DNA of 64,000 nt from Rhodobacter sp. (GCA_013821825.1 PNJK01000010.1:1-64000), one strand, 5' to 3'; shown: positions 52,462 to 60,906, counted from the first letter of the stretch. Made by a program: numbers and translations. The notes: generated from the letters alone by a model not told the origin.

Positions 52462-52558
52462 TTTGCCTTGCTCCCAAGCTATGCAATGCCTTTGATTTGC
52501 ATTTCATCAAAGCAAATCATTTGACTTGCATTACCAGACTGCAAAGCGAATACTTTGC
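52462..52558 (+). promoter_or_regulatory. 29-bp-period array of TTGC/GCAA half-sites upstream of the SatD-like gene
   Basis: Aligned in rows of 29 nt from 52462, the sequence shows TTTG-N2-TTGC at the start of three consecutive rows (52462, 52491, 52520) and GCAA at position 22 of each (52483, 52512, 52541). A fourth TTGC is in phase at 52555. TTGC and GCAA thus alternate every 15 and 14 bp, giving strong local dyads such as GCAAAG-N6-CTTTGC (52541-52558). The array is AT-rich against its surroundings and ends 2 nt before the ATG, covering the place where a ribosome site should be. It looks like a cooperative operator. Confidence 0.7.
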
Positions 52559-52560
52559 TC

Positions 52561-53211
52561 ATGAAACATGTCGTAGCGATCATGACTGGCGATCTGATCG
52601 GATCGACCGACGCTTCGCGTGAAGCGATCGACAAGGCCATGGCGATCATCCGCGATTGCGCGGATCGGCTCGGCGAGCACACACATTTCACGCGCTTCCG
52701 CGGCGATGGCTGGCAGATTCGGCTTCTGCACCCGAATGACAGTTTGTGGGCCAGCCTCCTCATCCTGGCCAAGCTCCGGTCACAGGCGGACGTGCCGGGC
52801 TGCCGGATCGCGGTTGGCATCGGCGAGGAGTACCCGACCGACGCCAAAGACCTTTCAACCGCGATGGGCCCGGCCTTCACCGCCGCTGGTCATGCGCTGG
52901 ACCGGATGAAGCCCGACCGGTTGTTGGCGCTGGACGGCAAAGGCGTTGATCTGTTCCGAAAGCTGACATTCACAATTGCGGGCGAACTGGCCGGGCGCTG
53001 GACCACAGGCCAGGCTGAAGCCATGGCGATGAAGCTCGACCCCGGAAGCCCGGCCGATGAAAGGCTGTCGAACGAAGCGATTGCGCGCCAGCTTGGCATC
53101 ACGCGTCAGGCGGTGGACGCAAGGCTCAGGGCGGCGGACTATCCCTTGCTTGATGAGATGATCCAGGCATTTCTCGCTGATGCAGTGCATCCGGATGGCG
53201 CCAATGGCTGA
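52561..53211 (+). CDS. SatD-like protein: class III cyclase-like core plus C-terminal HTH
   Basis: The 216-residue protein resembles the SatD family. The first strand and turn read VVAIMTGDLIGSTDAS, a second motif is FRGDGWQI, a third RIAVGIGEE, and then GPAFTAAGHALDRM. These follow the order of class III nucleotidyl-cyclase landmarks (D-x-x-G-S-T with D11, G-D-G with D49, the GIxxGE strand, and the Asn/Arg helix). The usual Asn and Arg of that helix are not clearly present (Thr and His instead). Residues about 170-195 (SNEAIARQLGITRQAVDARLRAADY) form a helix-turn-helix. ATG 52561 lacks a ribosome site. The stop overlaps the DUF3307 gene. Nucleotide binding is inferred. Confidence 0.75.
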   Translation: MKHVVAIMTGDLIGSTDASREAIDKAMAIIRDCADRLGEHTHFTRFRGDGWQIRLLHPNDSLWASLLILAKLRSQADVPGCRIAVGIGEEYPTDAKDLSTAMGPAFTAAGHALDRMKPDRLLALDGKGVDLFRKLTFTIAGELAGRWTTGQAEAMAMKLDPGSPADERLSNEAIARQLGITRQAVDARLRAADYPLLDEMIQAFLADAVHPDGANG

Positions 53212-53929
53212 GACCCTCGCCGCTCTGGTCTTCGCACATGTCCTGGCCGATTTCGTCTTTCAGACCCGCTGGATGGTGGCCAACAAGATCCGCCCGGAGG
53301 CTCTGGCGCTGCATGGTCTGGTTGTCCTTGGCACTGCCATCGCGGCCACAGGCGGGATCGACCCCGGCCTGATCTGGCTGGCGGCCCTGCATGTCGCGGT
53401 GGACGCGCTGAAGGCACGGGCGCCCCGCGGACTGCAACCGTTTCTGATCGATCAGGCGGCGCATCTGGCGGCAATCGCCGCGCTGGCCATGTCGCGACCG
53501 ATGATCTGGGATCACGGCCGGCTGGCAGACATCGCGGCCCTGCCCGCCCTGATGCTGCTTGCCGCCGGGGCAATCCTGGCCACGCGGGCCGGGGGCTTCG
53601 CGGTTGGCCTTCTGATGGAGCCCTTCGCGTCGCGCCTGCCCGCAGGCATCAGCACCGAAAGCCTTCCCGGCGCCGGTCGGGTGATCGGCCTTCTGGAACG
53701 CGGGCTGATCTTTGCGCTTGTCCTTCTGGGCCAGCCCGCCGGCGTAGGGCTGCTGATCGCAGCCAAGTCGATCCTGCGTTTCGGAGCGGTCCGGGATGAC
53801 CGGGCATTGTCGGAATATGTGATCATCGGCACGCTGGCTTCTTTCGGCTGGGCGATTCTGGCGGCCTACGCGACGCTTTCGGCGCTCAACATCTTTCCGC
53901 CGCTTGGAATTCTGCCCGTCACACCCTAG
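53204..53929 (+). CDS. DUF3307 polytopic membrane protein, partner of the SatD-like gene
   Basis: The 241-residue protein has about six or seven hydrophobic segments and the DUF3307 opening AALVFAHVLADFVFQTRWMVANK, followed by a His in the second helix (ALHGLVVLG) and the AALHVAVDALKARAP segment. The C-terminal half has further helices (RGLIFALVLLGQPAG, YVIIGTLASFGWAILAAYATLSAL). ATG 53204 overlaps the SatD-like stop by 8 nt (an ATG at 53195 is also in frame), indicating coupled translation. SatD and DUF3307 genes are, to my knowledge, recurrent neighbours in other bacteria. No biochemical function is established. Confidence 0.78.
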   Translation: MAETLAALVFAHVLADFVFQTRWMVANKIRPEALALHGLVVLGTAIAATGGIDPGLIWLAALHVAVDALKARAPRGLQPFLIDQAAHLAAIAALAMSRPMIWDHGRLADIAALPALMLLAAGAILATRAGGFAVGLLMEPFASRLPAGISTESLPGAGRVIGLLERGLIFALVLLGQPAGVGLLIAAKSILRFGAVRDDRALSEYVIIGTLASFGWAILAAYATLSALNIFPPLGILPVTP

Positions 53930-53953
53930 ATTGCGATCAAAGGAGCCTCTTCC

Positions 53954-54313
53954 ATGTTCGGTATTCCTGGCAAAGCCGCCGTTACCCTCACCCCCGCCGC
54001 CACCCGCCAGATCGCGCGTCTGATGGAGCGGCAGGGTTCAAGCGGTTTGCGCATCGGCGTGAAGAAGGGCGGCTGCGCTGGCATGGAATACACCATGGAA
54101 TACGTCACCTCGGTCAATCCGCTGGACGAGGTGGTGGAACAGGAAGGCGCCAGGGTGATGATCGCACCGATGGCGCAGATGTTCCTGATCGGCACGGAAA
54201 TCGACTATGACACGGGCCTCCTGGAAGCCGGGTTCAAGTTCCGCAACCCGAACGTGGCCGAAGCCTGCGGCTGTGGCGAATCGATCAAATTCAAGGACGC
54301 GCCCGCAGCCTGA
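53954..54313 (+). CDS. A-type Fe-S carrier (IscA/SufA/ErpA family)
   Basis: The 119-residue HesB-fold protein has the three conserved cysteines of A-type carriers: C41 in GVKKGGCAGMEY, and C105 and C107 in VAEACGCGESIKF. It receives Fe-S clusters from a scaffold and hands them to apoproteins. Sequence alone does not decide among IscA, SufA and ErpA. ATG lies 24 nt after the DUF3307 stop, with AAAGGAGCC as ribosome site, so it may be read with the SatD-like pair or from its own promoter. Confidence 0.93.
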   Translation: MFGIPGKAAVTLTPAATRQIARLMERQGSSGLRIGVKKGGCAGMEYTMEYVTSVNPLDEVVEQEGARVMIAPMAQMFLIGTEIDYDTGLLEAGFKFRNPNVAEACGCGESIKFKDAPAA

Positions 54314-54375
54314 GCCGGCGATCTTGCGGAGCGGCAGAGCCGCAAGCTCTTTCTCTCGCCTCCGCGCCAAGGCGC

Positions 54376-54440
54376 GCCGGCTCGGGTCAGGGGGCGTTCC
54401 GCCCCCTCGCCGTACCGGCTGACCCCCTGAGGATATTTCC
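54376..54440 (+). repeat. Rhodobacterales-type intergenic repeat, copy 2
   Basis: Hairpin GGGGGCG-TTC-CGCCCCC, then TCGCCGTACCGGC, then ACCCCCTGAGGATATTT. This is the same order as the reverse complement of 19528-19580 (GC hairpin, second stem, CCCC-GGATATTT). It occupies the 204-nt gap between the A-type carrier and tpiA; the rest of that gap contains further GC stems and no gene. Confidence 0.6.
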
Positions 54441-54517
54441 GGCAGAGAGGAAGACGCGGGGCTTTTCCTTTCGGGGTTCAGGCGCTAGGCCTTTCGCAAC
54501 GCCAAGGGAGACAGTCC

Positions 54518-55258
54518 ATGAAGAAGCTCGCCGCCGGAAACTGGAAGATGAACGGGACGACATCGGCCCTGACCGAAGTGCAGGCCTTGCTGGCAGCGCA
54601 TCCAGCCCCGGCCTGCGAGATGCTGCTTTGCCCGCCCGCAACCTTGATCGCGCAGATGGCAACTGCGGCCAGTGGCAGCGGGCTTCTGGTGGGCGGGCAG
54701 GATTGCCACCCCAAGGCCTCTGGCGCGCATACCGGCGACATCTCGGCGACGATGCTGAAGGATGCCGGGGCCAGCCACGTGATCCTTGGCCATTCCGAAC
54801 GGCGCGCCGATCATGGCGAGACCGATGCGCTGGTCCGTGCCAAAGCCGTGGCGGCAATGGCGGCAGGTCTGGTGGCGGTGGTCTGCATCGGAGAGACCGA
54901 GGCGGAGCGCGACGCTGGCAAGACGCTCGCGGTGATCGGCGGACAACTGGACGGATCCCTGCCAGCAGGCGCAACGGCGGCGACGCTGGTCGTGGCTTAT
55001 GAGCCGGTCTGGGCCATCGGCACCGGCCGCACCCCGACCCTGGCCGAAATTGGCGAAGTGCATGCCTTCCTGCGGGATCGCTTGCGCGGGCTGATCGGCG
55101 ACGAAGCCGCCGCGGTGCGACTGCTGTATGGCGGGTCGGTCAAGCCATCGAACGCGGCCGAGATCTTTGCGGTGCCGCATGTCGACGGGGCGCTTGTCGG
55201 CGGGGCCAGCCTGAAGGCAGCGGACTTCGGCGCGATTGTTGCGGCACTTTCTGCCTGA
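54518..55258 (+). CDS. tpiA: Triose-phosphate isomerase
   Basis: The 246-residue TIM barrel interconverts dihydroxyacetone phosphate and glyceraldehyde 3-phosphate. All hallmarks are present: AAGNWKMNG (catalytic Lys), [16 protein letters not shown] (catalytic His), [14 protein letters not shown] (catalytic Glu) and the phosphate loops [11 protein letters not shown] and [13 protein letters not shown] follows AAGGGAGACAG. The gene stands after an intergenic repeat and 63 nt before an EamA-type exporter; a functional link to the latter is not apparent. Confidence 0.96.
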   Translation: MKKLAAGNWKMNGTTSALTEVQALLAAHPAPACEMLLCPPATLIAQMATAASGSGLLVGGQDCHPKASGAHTGDISATMLKDAGASHVILGHSERRADHGETDALVRAKAVAAMAAGLVAVVCIGETEAERDAGKTLAVIGGQLDGSLPAGATAATLVVAYEPVWAIGTGRTPTLAEIGEVHAFLRDRLRGLIGDEAAAVRLLYGGSVKPSNAAEIFAVPHVDGALVGGASLKAADFGAIVAALSA

Positions 55259-55321
55259 CGACATCTTGGGGTCGCTCGCAGATCAGCCAGCCCCCCCGCG
55301 CTGCCTTTATGCACTGTCGGC

Positions 55322-56236
55322 ATGACAATGCTTTCCCCCGCTGAACGGCGGTCGTTGCTGCTGGCCAACCTGATCTGCCTCGCCTCGATGGTGATCTGGG
55401 CGTCTGGTCTGCCTGCGGCGGACCTGATCATTCCCTATATGCCGCCGATCGCCTTGACGGCGGCGCGGGCAACCCTGGCCGCGATGGTCCTCTTGCCGGT
55501 CTGGTGGGCGCTTGAAGGACCAGAGGCAGTGCTTGGCGCGGACTGGCTGACCGGGGCCGGAGTGGGCTTTGTCACCCTGGGTCTGGCCTCGTTCTTCGTG
55601 ATCGTCGCGCTGCAATTCAACGATCCGGTCACCGTGGCCATCGTGACCGCGGTGATGCCTGTCGCGGGGATCACGCTGGAGTGCCTCGCCGACAAGCGCC
55701 CGTTCACCAAGGCGCTTGCCCTTGGCCTGATCCTGTCGGTCGCGGGCGGGCTGATCGCGGTCAGCGGCAGCGAGGGACATCTAGATCTTGGGGTGGGGGT
55801 GCTGGCAGCCCTTGCCTCGGTCCTGTGCTATACTTGGGGGTCGCGCGAAACGGTCCGGGCCTTGCCCGCACTGACCCCGCTGGGGCGCTCTGCGATCACC
55901 GTGGCCGGCTGCGCTGTCGTGGTCCTGGTCGCAGCCCTTGGAGATGGGTTGATCCGGGGGAACTGGCCGCAGTGGTCCGCAATCGGCGCGCCGGAACTTG
56001 CCGGGCTGGCCATTTTCGGCATCGGGTCGATGGCCGTCAGCCAGCTTTTGTGGATCATCTCGGTCGGTCAAATCGGCATCGGGGCCGCGTCGATGCACAT
56101 GAACGCGGTGCCCTTCTATGTGATGCTGATGGTCTTCGCCCTTGGCGGACCGTGGAACTGGGCCCAGACTTTCGGCGCAGGTATCGTTGTCATTGGCGCC
56201 CTCGTGGCGCAAGGTCTGATCTGGCGTCAGAGGTAA
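55322..56236 (+). CDS. EamA-family (DMT superfamily) exporter
   Basis: The 304-residue protein has ten transmembrane helices in two EamA repeats (about 10-140 and 155-300). Repeat 1 opens LLANLICLASMVIWASGLPAADLII, with a Pro/Arg-bearing TAARATLAAMVLLPVWW segment. Repeat 2 begins LGVGVLAALASVLCYTWGSRETVRA and ends GGPWNWAQTFGAGIVVIGALVAQGL. Family members export amino acids, metabolites or drugs. The P450 gene starts 3 nt after its stop, so the pair is an operon; the exporter may handle the P450's substrate or product. Confidence 0.87.
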   Translation: MTMLSPAERRSLLLANLICLASMVIWASGLPAADLIIPYMPPIALTAARATLAAMVLLPVWWALEGPEAVLGADWLTGAGVGFVTLGLASFFVIVALQFNDPVTVAIVTAVMPVAGITLECLADKRPFTKALALGLILSVAGGLIAVSGSEGHLDLGVGVLAALASVLCYTWGSRETVRALPALTPLGRSAITVAGCAVVVLVAALGDGLIRGNWPQWSAIGAPELAGLAIFGIGSMAVSQLLWIISVGQIGIGAASMHMNAVPFYVMLMVFALGGPWNWAQTFGAGIVVIGALVAQGLIWRQR

Positions 56237-56239
56237 GTC

Positions 56240-57415
56240 ATGGAAACACTTCAGCAATCCCCGAAGGACCCGGATTTCGTCCAGGATCCCTACCGGTTTT
56301 ACGAACGCGCCCGTGCCTTCGGGCCGTTCTTTCTCTGGCAGGACTACAGTCTTGTCTGCACCGGCAATTCCGCTGCAGTGAACGCCATCTTCCGCGACCG
56401 GCGCTTTGGCCGCGAACCCGTCGATCCGCCGCGGGTTCCGGCCCACCTTGCCCCATTCTACGCGGTCGAGGCGCATTCGATGCTTGAACTGGAACCGCCC
56501 AGGCATACGCGGTTGCGCAATCTGGTGCTGCGGGCCTTCACGTCGCGCCGGATCGCCGGGCTGGCCCCGGATGTGGCGGCCCTTGCGACCGAACTGGCAA
56601 GCGCCTTTCCCTCTGGCGACTTCGACCTGCTGCAGGCCTTCGCCCAGCCCCTTCCCGTGCGCATCATCGCCCGGCTTCTGGGGGTGCCGGAGGAGATGGC
56701 GCCAGACCTTCTGCGCTGGTCCAATGCCATGGTCGGCATGTACATGGCTGGCCGCACCCGCGAAATGGAAGACCGCGCGGTTGCAGCAACCGAGGCCTTC
56801 GTGGCCTTCATGCGGTCCTATGTCGAGGAACGTCGGGCCAGGCCCGCTGATGACCTGATCACCCAGTTGATCGCTGCCGAGATGGAGGGCGAGAAGCTTT
56901 CCACCGACGAGCTGATCACCACCTGCATCCTGCTGCTGAACGCCGGGCACGAGGCGACAGTGCACACGATCGGCAACGGGGTGAAGACGCTGCTGGAAAC
57001 CGGGACGCCCGCCAGCTCCCTTGCGCCAGAAGCGGTCGACAGCACGGTCGAGGAAATCCTGCGCTTTGACCCGGCGCTGCACATGTTCACCCGCTGGGCC
57101 TATGAACCGGTCGAGGTGATGGGCCACACTTTCCAGCGTGGCGATCAGGTGGGGCTTTTGCTGGCCGCAGCGAACCGTGATCCCGGGGCCTGGGACCAAC
57201 CGGGAAGATTCCAGCCCGCGCGCCCACCAAGACCGCATGCCAGCTTTGGCGCGGGGCTGCATTTCTGCGTCGGTGCCCCGCTGGCGCGCCTGGAACTGCA
57301 GGTTGCGCTGCCGATCCTGTTTGCGGGACACCCCGGCCTGCGCCTTGCCGCCAGCCCGCGCTATGGCGACGTCTACCATTTCCACGGCTTGCAGCAGCTT
57401 CTGGTTTCGACCTGA
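56240..57415 (+). CDS. Cytochrome P450
   Basis: A soluble bacterial P450 of 391 residues (no membrane anchor). The I-helix oxygen motif is LLNAGHEATVHTIGN (A235-G-H-E-A-T240), the K-helix ExxR is E272-I-L-R275, and the haem loop is SFGAGLHFCVGAPLARLE with the thiolate C343. The early segment LELEPPRHTRLRNLVLRAFTSRRI is the typical C-helix region. It monooxygenates an unknown small molecule. No ferredoxin or ferredoxin reductase is adjacent; the fpr gene 4.7 kb downstream could supply electrons. It is coupled to the EamA exporter. Confidence 0.94.
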   Translation: METLQQSPKDPDFVQDPYRFYERARAFGPFFLWQDYSLVCTGNSAAVNAIFRDRRFGREPVDPPRVPAHLAPFYAVEAHSMLELEPPRHTRLRNLVLRAFTSRRIAGLAPDVAALATELASAFPSGDFDLLQAFAQPLPVRIIARLLGVPEEMAPDLLRWSNAMVGMYMAGRTREMEDRAVAATEAFVAFMRSYVEERRARPADDLITQLIAAEMEGEKLSTDELITTCILLLNAGHEATVHTIGNGVKTLLETGTPASSLAPEAVDSTVEEILRFDPALHMFTRWAYEPVEVMGHTFQRGDQVGLLLAAANRDPGAWDQPGRFQPARPPRPHASFGAGLHFCVGAPLARLELQVALPILFAGHPGLRLAASPRYGDVYHFHGLQQLLVST

Positions 57416-57497
57416 CCCGACCCCTCTGTCGCTGCAATTCAAGGCAGAGCTTGCTCTTTTCCTCAATTACCCATGCCGAAGGTTGACCGAAGCCGGT

Positions 57498-57519
57498 TGG
57501 CGCGCGCCTTCGCGCGCCA
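57498..57519. terminator. Perfect GC hairpin between P450 and Lrp-type genes
   Basis: TGGCGCGCG-CCTT-CGCGCGCCA is a perfect 9-bp stem with a 4-nt loop between convergent genes. There is no T run, so it would act, if at all, as a weak bidirectional terminator or RNA 3'-end stabiliser. Confidence 0.5.
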
Positions 57520-57570
57520 GAGGCGAGACAAAGGCTCGCGCCGCAAGGCGCTCGATCCATCAGACGTTGG

Positions 57571-58032
57571 TCACAGCGGCAGGACGGTTGTCGACTTGAT
57601 CTCTTCCATGCTCAGAAGTGCCGTCACGTTGTAGATCCGCACTTCCGAGATCAGCGCCTGATAGAAGGTGTCATAGGCGCGGGCGTTCTTGACCCTGACT
57701 TTCAGGATATAGTCGATGTCGCCCGCCAGCCGGTGTGCCTCCATCACCTCGGGGCGTTCCTTCAGAGCCTTCAGGAACCGCCGCTGCCATTCGGCCTCAT
57801 GTTCGCTGGTGCGGATCAGGACGAAGAAGCACGCCTCAAGCCCCAAAGCCTCCGGGTCAAGGATGGCAGTGGTGCGGGTGATGACCCCCATGTCGCGCAT
57901 TTTGCGGATCCGGTTCCAGACTGGGGTCTTTGACGACCCGACCTTGCGCGCGATTTCATCAAGCGATTGCTCTGCATCGGTCTGCAGTTCCGACAGGATT
58001 TTCCGGTCAAGCTCATCCAGCTGGGCCGCCAT
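57571..58032 (-). CDS. Lrp/AsnC-family transcription regulator
   Basis: The 153-residue protein has an N-terminal HTH (LDELDRKILSELQTDAEQSLDEIARKVGSSKTPVWNRIRKMRDMGVI) and a C-terminal RAM/AsnC ligand domain (FFVLIRTSEHEAEWQRRFLKALKERPEVMEAHRLAGDIDYILKVRVKNARAYDTFYQALI). It forms octamers that respond to amino acids. It is divergent from the cysteine-biosynthesis operon, with 135 nt between starts. Local control of sulfate assimilation by an amino-acid signal (possibly cysteine) is a reasonable inference. Confidence 0.93.
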   Translation of the reverse strand: MAAQLDELDRKILSELQTDAEQSLDEIARKVGSSKTPVWNRIRKMRDMGVITRTTAILDPEALGLEACFFVLIRTSEHEAEWQRRFLKALKERPEVMEAHRLAGDIDYILKVRVKNARAYDTFYQALISEVRIYNVTALLSMEEIKSTTVLPL

Positions 58033-58167
58033 TCGTCTTCCCCCCGATATATCGGAACCACGTCCCGCCTCACATCAGTATCGGAACAAACGTCCTTATC
58101 TGCAAGGGCTACTGGCCGTATTGCAGGAAAATCTTCTATATTGAGACAGCAAAACCAAGGTCCCGCC

Positions 58168-58926
58168 ATGTTGCATAGTCTCGCTCAGCCAGTCCTGTTC
58201 GTCGGTGCCGGTCCCGGTGCCGCGGATCACCTTACCCTGGGGGCGCTGAAAGCCATCACCGCGGCCGAAGTCGTGATCCATGACCGGCTGGTCGGCCCGG
58301 AGGTTCTGGACCTGATCCCGCCCCTTGCGCGGCGCATCGACGTCGGCAAGGAAGGTTTCGGTCCATCGACCTCGCAGGCAGAGATCAATGCCACGCTGGT
58401 CGCCGAAGCGCTGAGCGGCGCAAGGGTTGTCCGGCTGAAGGGCGGCGACTGCGGCATTTTCGGGCGGCTGGATGAGGAAATCGAGGCGCTGGAAGCGGCG
58501 GGGATCGGCTTCACCATCCTGCCCGGCCTGACTTCGGCCACCGTTGCCGCCGCCGCCATTGGCCAAAGTCTGACGCGCCGGGGCCGCAACGCCAGCCTGC
58601 GCATCATCACCGGGCATGACATGGCCGGCTTTGCCGAACAGGATTGGCGTGGACTGGCACGCGCCGGCGAAGTGGCGGCCATCTACATGGGCAAGAAATC
58701 CGCCCGCTTCATTCAGGGCAGGTTGATGATGCACGGCGCTGCCGGTGACACGCCTGTCACCGTCGTGGCCAATGTATCCCGCATCGATGAACGCGTGATC
58801 CCCGCCACCCTTGCCACCCTGTCTGAGGCCGTAGCCACGGCGGAAGGCCCCGCCGTCATCCTGTTCGGCCTGGCGCCCCGCCGGGCTGCATCCGTCCTTT
58901 CCACTCTGAAGGAGGCCCGCGCATGA
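58168..58926 (+). CDS. cobA: Uroporphyrinogen-III C-methyltransferase (SUMT)
   Basis: The 252-residue SAM-dependent enzyme makes precorrin-2, here most likely for sirohaem of the sulfite reductase encoded downstream. Motifs: LFVGAGPGAADHLTLGALKAI, VIHDRLVGPEVLDLI, VVRLKGGDCGIFGRLDEE (usually GGDP, here GGDC), VLPGLTSATVAAAAIGQSLTRRG-type text and ARAGEVAAIYMGKKSA. The CysG dehydrogenase/ferrochelatase domain is missing, so that step is elsewhere. ATG 58168 follows CAAGGTCCCGCC. The stop overlaps the DUF2849 start by 4 nt. Confidence 0.93.
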   Translation: MLHSLAQPVLFVGAGPGAADHLTLGALKAITAAEVVIHDRLVGPEVLDLIPPLARRIDVGKEGFGPSTSQAEINATLVAEALSGARVVRLKGGDCGIFGRLDEEIEALEAAGIGFTILPGLTSATVAAAAIGQSLTRRGRNASLRIITGHDMAGFAEQDWRGLARAGEVAAIYMGKKSARFIQGRLMMHGAAGDTPVTVVANVSRIDERVIPATLATLSEAVATAEGPAVILFGLAPRRAASVLSTLKEARA

Positions 58927-59228
58927 ACCGTCGTTTCACTCCGAAGGTCGTCACCGCCAACCGCCTCAGAGAGGGCGATGTCGTCTATCTGACCGCCGAT
59001 GACCGGTGGTCGCAATTGCACAACGAAGCCGAGCTGATCGAGGACGAAGCCCACGCGCAGCTGCGCCTGCTGCACGCCGCCGCACAAAGGCGGCTTGTCG
59101 TCGGCGCCTATCTGGCCGATGCCAAGCCCGGCCCCAACGGTCCCGAGCCGACGCATTTCCGCGAGGAATTCCGCACCCGCGGGCCGTCAAACTACAATCA
59201 CGGCAAACAGGCCGATCTGGCGAACTGA
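58923..59228 (+). CDS. DUF2849 protein of the cys operon
   Basis: The 101-residue protein matches the small DUF2849 family: KVVTANRLREGDVVYLTADDRWS, then a charged helix (EAELIEDEAHAQLRLLHAAAQRRLVVGAYLADA) and EPTHFREEFRTRGPSNYNHGK. It has no signal or cofactor motif. It sits between SUMT and sulfite reductase with an ATGA overlap upstream and 7 nt downstream. This position recurs in alphaproteobacterial cys clusters, so a role with the reductase is likely but unproven. Confidence 0.88.
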   Translation: MNRRFTPKVVTANRLREGDVVYLTADDRWSQLHNEAELIEDEAHAQLRLLHAAAQRRLVVGAYLADAKPGPNGPEPTHFREEFRTRGPSNYNHGKQADLAN

Positions 59229-59235
59229 GACAGTC

Positions 59236-60906
59236 ATGTATTCCTATTCCGACTTCGACGAAGCCTTTGTCCGCGCCCGCGTGGCCCAGTTCTCGCAGCA
59301 GGTGGGCCGTCGCCTTGACGGCTCTCTGAGCGAGGATGAGTTTCGTCCGCTGCGCCTGATGAACGGGCTTTACCTGCAATTGCATGCCTACATGCTGCGC
59401 GTGGCCATTCCCTACGGAACCGTCAGCCCGCGCCAGATGCGCCAGCTGGCGCTTATCGCCGACACCTGGGACAAGGGCTACGGCCATTTCACCACCCGGC
59501 AGAACATCCAGTTCAACTGGCCAAAGCTGCCGGATGTGCCCGCGATCCTTGGCGCGCTGGCCGATGTCGAGATGCATGCGATCCAGACTTCCGGCAACTG
59601 CGTGCGCAACGTCACCGCCGACCACTTTGCCGGTGCCGCTGCGGATGAGGTCGAGGATCCCCGCCCCTATGCAGAGCTTCTCCGCCAGTGGTCCACCGAC
59701 CACCCGGAATTCCAGTTCCTGCCCCGCAAATTCAAGATCGCCATCACCGGCTCGCCCAATGACCGCGCCGTCACCCGTGCCCACGACATCGGCCTTCGGA
59801 TGCACCGCAACGCGGCCGGCGAGCCTGGCTTCGAGGTAATGGTCGGCGGTGGCCTTGGCCGCACGCCGATGATCGGCATCACGGTGCGGGAGTTTCTGCC
59901 GGTGGCAGACCTGCTTCCGTATGTCGAGGCGGTGCTCAGCATCTACAACACGCTTGGCCGGCGCGACAACAAGTACAAGGCGCGGATCAAGATCACCGTG
60001 CACGAAACCGGGGCCGAGGAAATCACCCGGATGATCGAAGCACGCTTTGCCGAACTGCGCCCGCTCTTTGGCGGCAACGATCAGAAGCTGCTGGCCGACA
60101 TCCGCGAGGCCTTTGCCCCGCCTGCCTTCCGCAATGCGCCCGTCGACGCCTATGACGCCTTTTACAAGGCCGACCCGGTGTTCCGGTCCTGGGCCGACAC
60201 CAACCTTGCGGCCCACCGCAACGCGCAATATGCCATCGTGACCGTCAGCCTCAAGGCGCACGGCGCGACACCGGGCGATGCATCCAGCGACCAGATGAGG
60301 GTGTTGGCCGATCTTGCTGAAAAATATGGCCATTCCGACCTGCGCGTCAGCCACGAACAGAACGTGATCCTGCCGCATGTCCACAAATCCGACCTGCCCA
60401 CGCTGCACGCGACACTTTTCCAGGCGGGTCTTGGCACGGCCAATGTCGGGCTCCTGTCCGACATCATCGCCTGCCCCGGAATGGACTATTGCTCCCTTGC
60501 CACCGCCCGCTCGATTCCCGTCGCGCAGGAACTGGCGACGCATTTCGAGGCGCTGAAGCTGGAACATGAGATCGGCCCGCTGAAGATCAAGATTTCCGGC
60601 TGCATCAACGCTTGCGGGCACCACCATGTCGGCCATATCGGCATCCTGGGCCTCGATCGCGCGGGGGTCGAAAACTACCAGATCACCCTTGGCGGCGACG
60701 GCACGGAAACCGCCGTCATCGGCGACAAGACCGGCCCGGGCTTTGCCTATCACGAGATCACGCCGGCCATCGAGCGCATCCTGCGCGCATATCTTGCCCT
60801 GCGGACCGAGCCGTCCGAGACCTTCCTTCAGGCCTACCGCCGGGTCGGGCTGGAGCCTTTCAAGGCGGCGCTTTACAGCTCCGAAGGCGAAAAAGATGCC
60901 GCTTGA
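59236..60906 (+). CDS. cysI: Sulfite reductase haemoprotein (nitrite/sulfite reductase family)
   Basis: The 556-residue sirohaem and [4Fe-4S] enzyme reduces sulfite to sulfide with six electrons. There are two ferredoxin-like half-domains (GYGHFTTRQNIQFNW in the first, GHSDLRVSHEQNVILPHV in the second). The cluster/sirohaem ligands are C-x5-C in ACPGMDYCSLA and C-x3-C in SGCINACGHHHVG. No flavoprotein subunit (CysJ) is present, so electrons probably come from ferredoxin via the FNR encoded downstream. ATG 59236 is the family start. It overlaps cysH by 11 nt. Confidence 0.93.
   Translation: MYSYSDFDEAFVRARVAQFSQQVGRRLDGSLSEDEFRPLRLMNGLYLQLHAYMLRVAIPYGTVSPRQMRQLALIADTWDKGYGHFTTRQNIQFNWPKLPDVPAILGALADVEMHAIQTSGNCVRNVTADHFAGAAADEVEDPRPYAELLRQWSTDHPEFQFLPRKFKIAITGSPNDRAVTRAHDIGLRMHRNAAGEPGFEVMVGGGLGRTPMIGITVREFLPVADLLPYVEAVLSIYNTLGRRDNKYKARIKITVHETGAEEITRMIEARFAELRPLFGGNDQKLLADIREAFAPPAFRNAPVDAYDAFYKADPVFRSWADTNLAAHRNAQYAIVTVSLKAHGATPGDASSDQMRVLADLAEKYGHSDLRVSHEQNVILPHVHKSDLPTLHATLFQAGLGTANVGLLSDIIACPGMDYCSLATARSIPVAQELATHFEALKLEHEIGPLKIKISGCINACGHHHVGHIGILGLDRAGVENYQITLGGDGTETAVIGDKTGPGFAYHEITPAIERILRAYLALRTEPSETFLQAYRRVGLEPFKAALYSSEGEKDAA

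Noticed and set aside
52462-52558. 29-bp-period repeats considered as a CRISPR array
   Set aside because: There are no variable spacers between identical repeats, the units are degenerate and only about 3.3 long, and no cas genes are near. It fits an operator array better.
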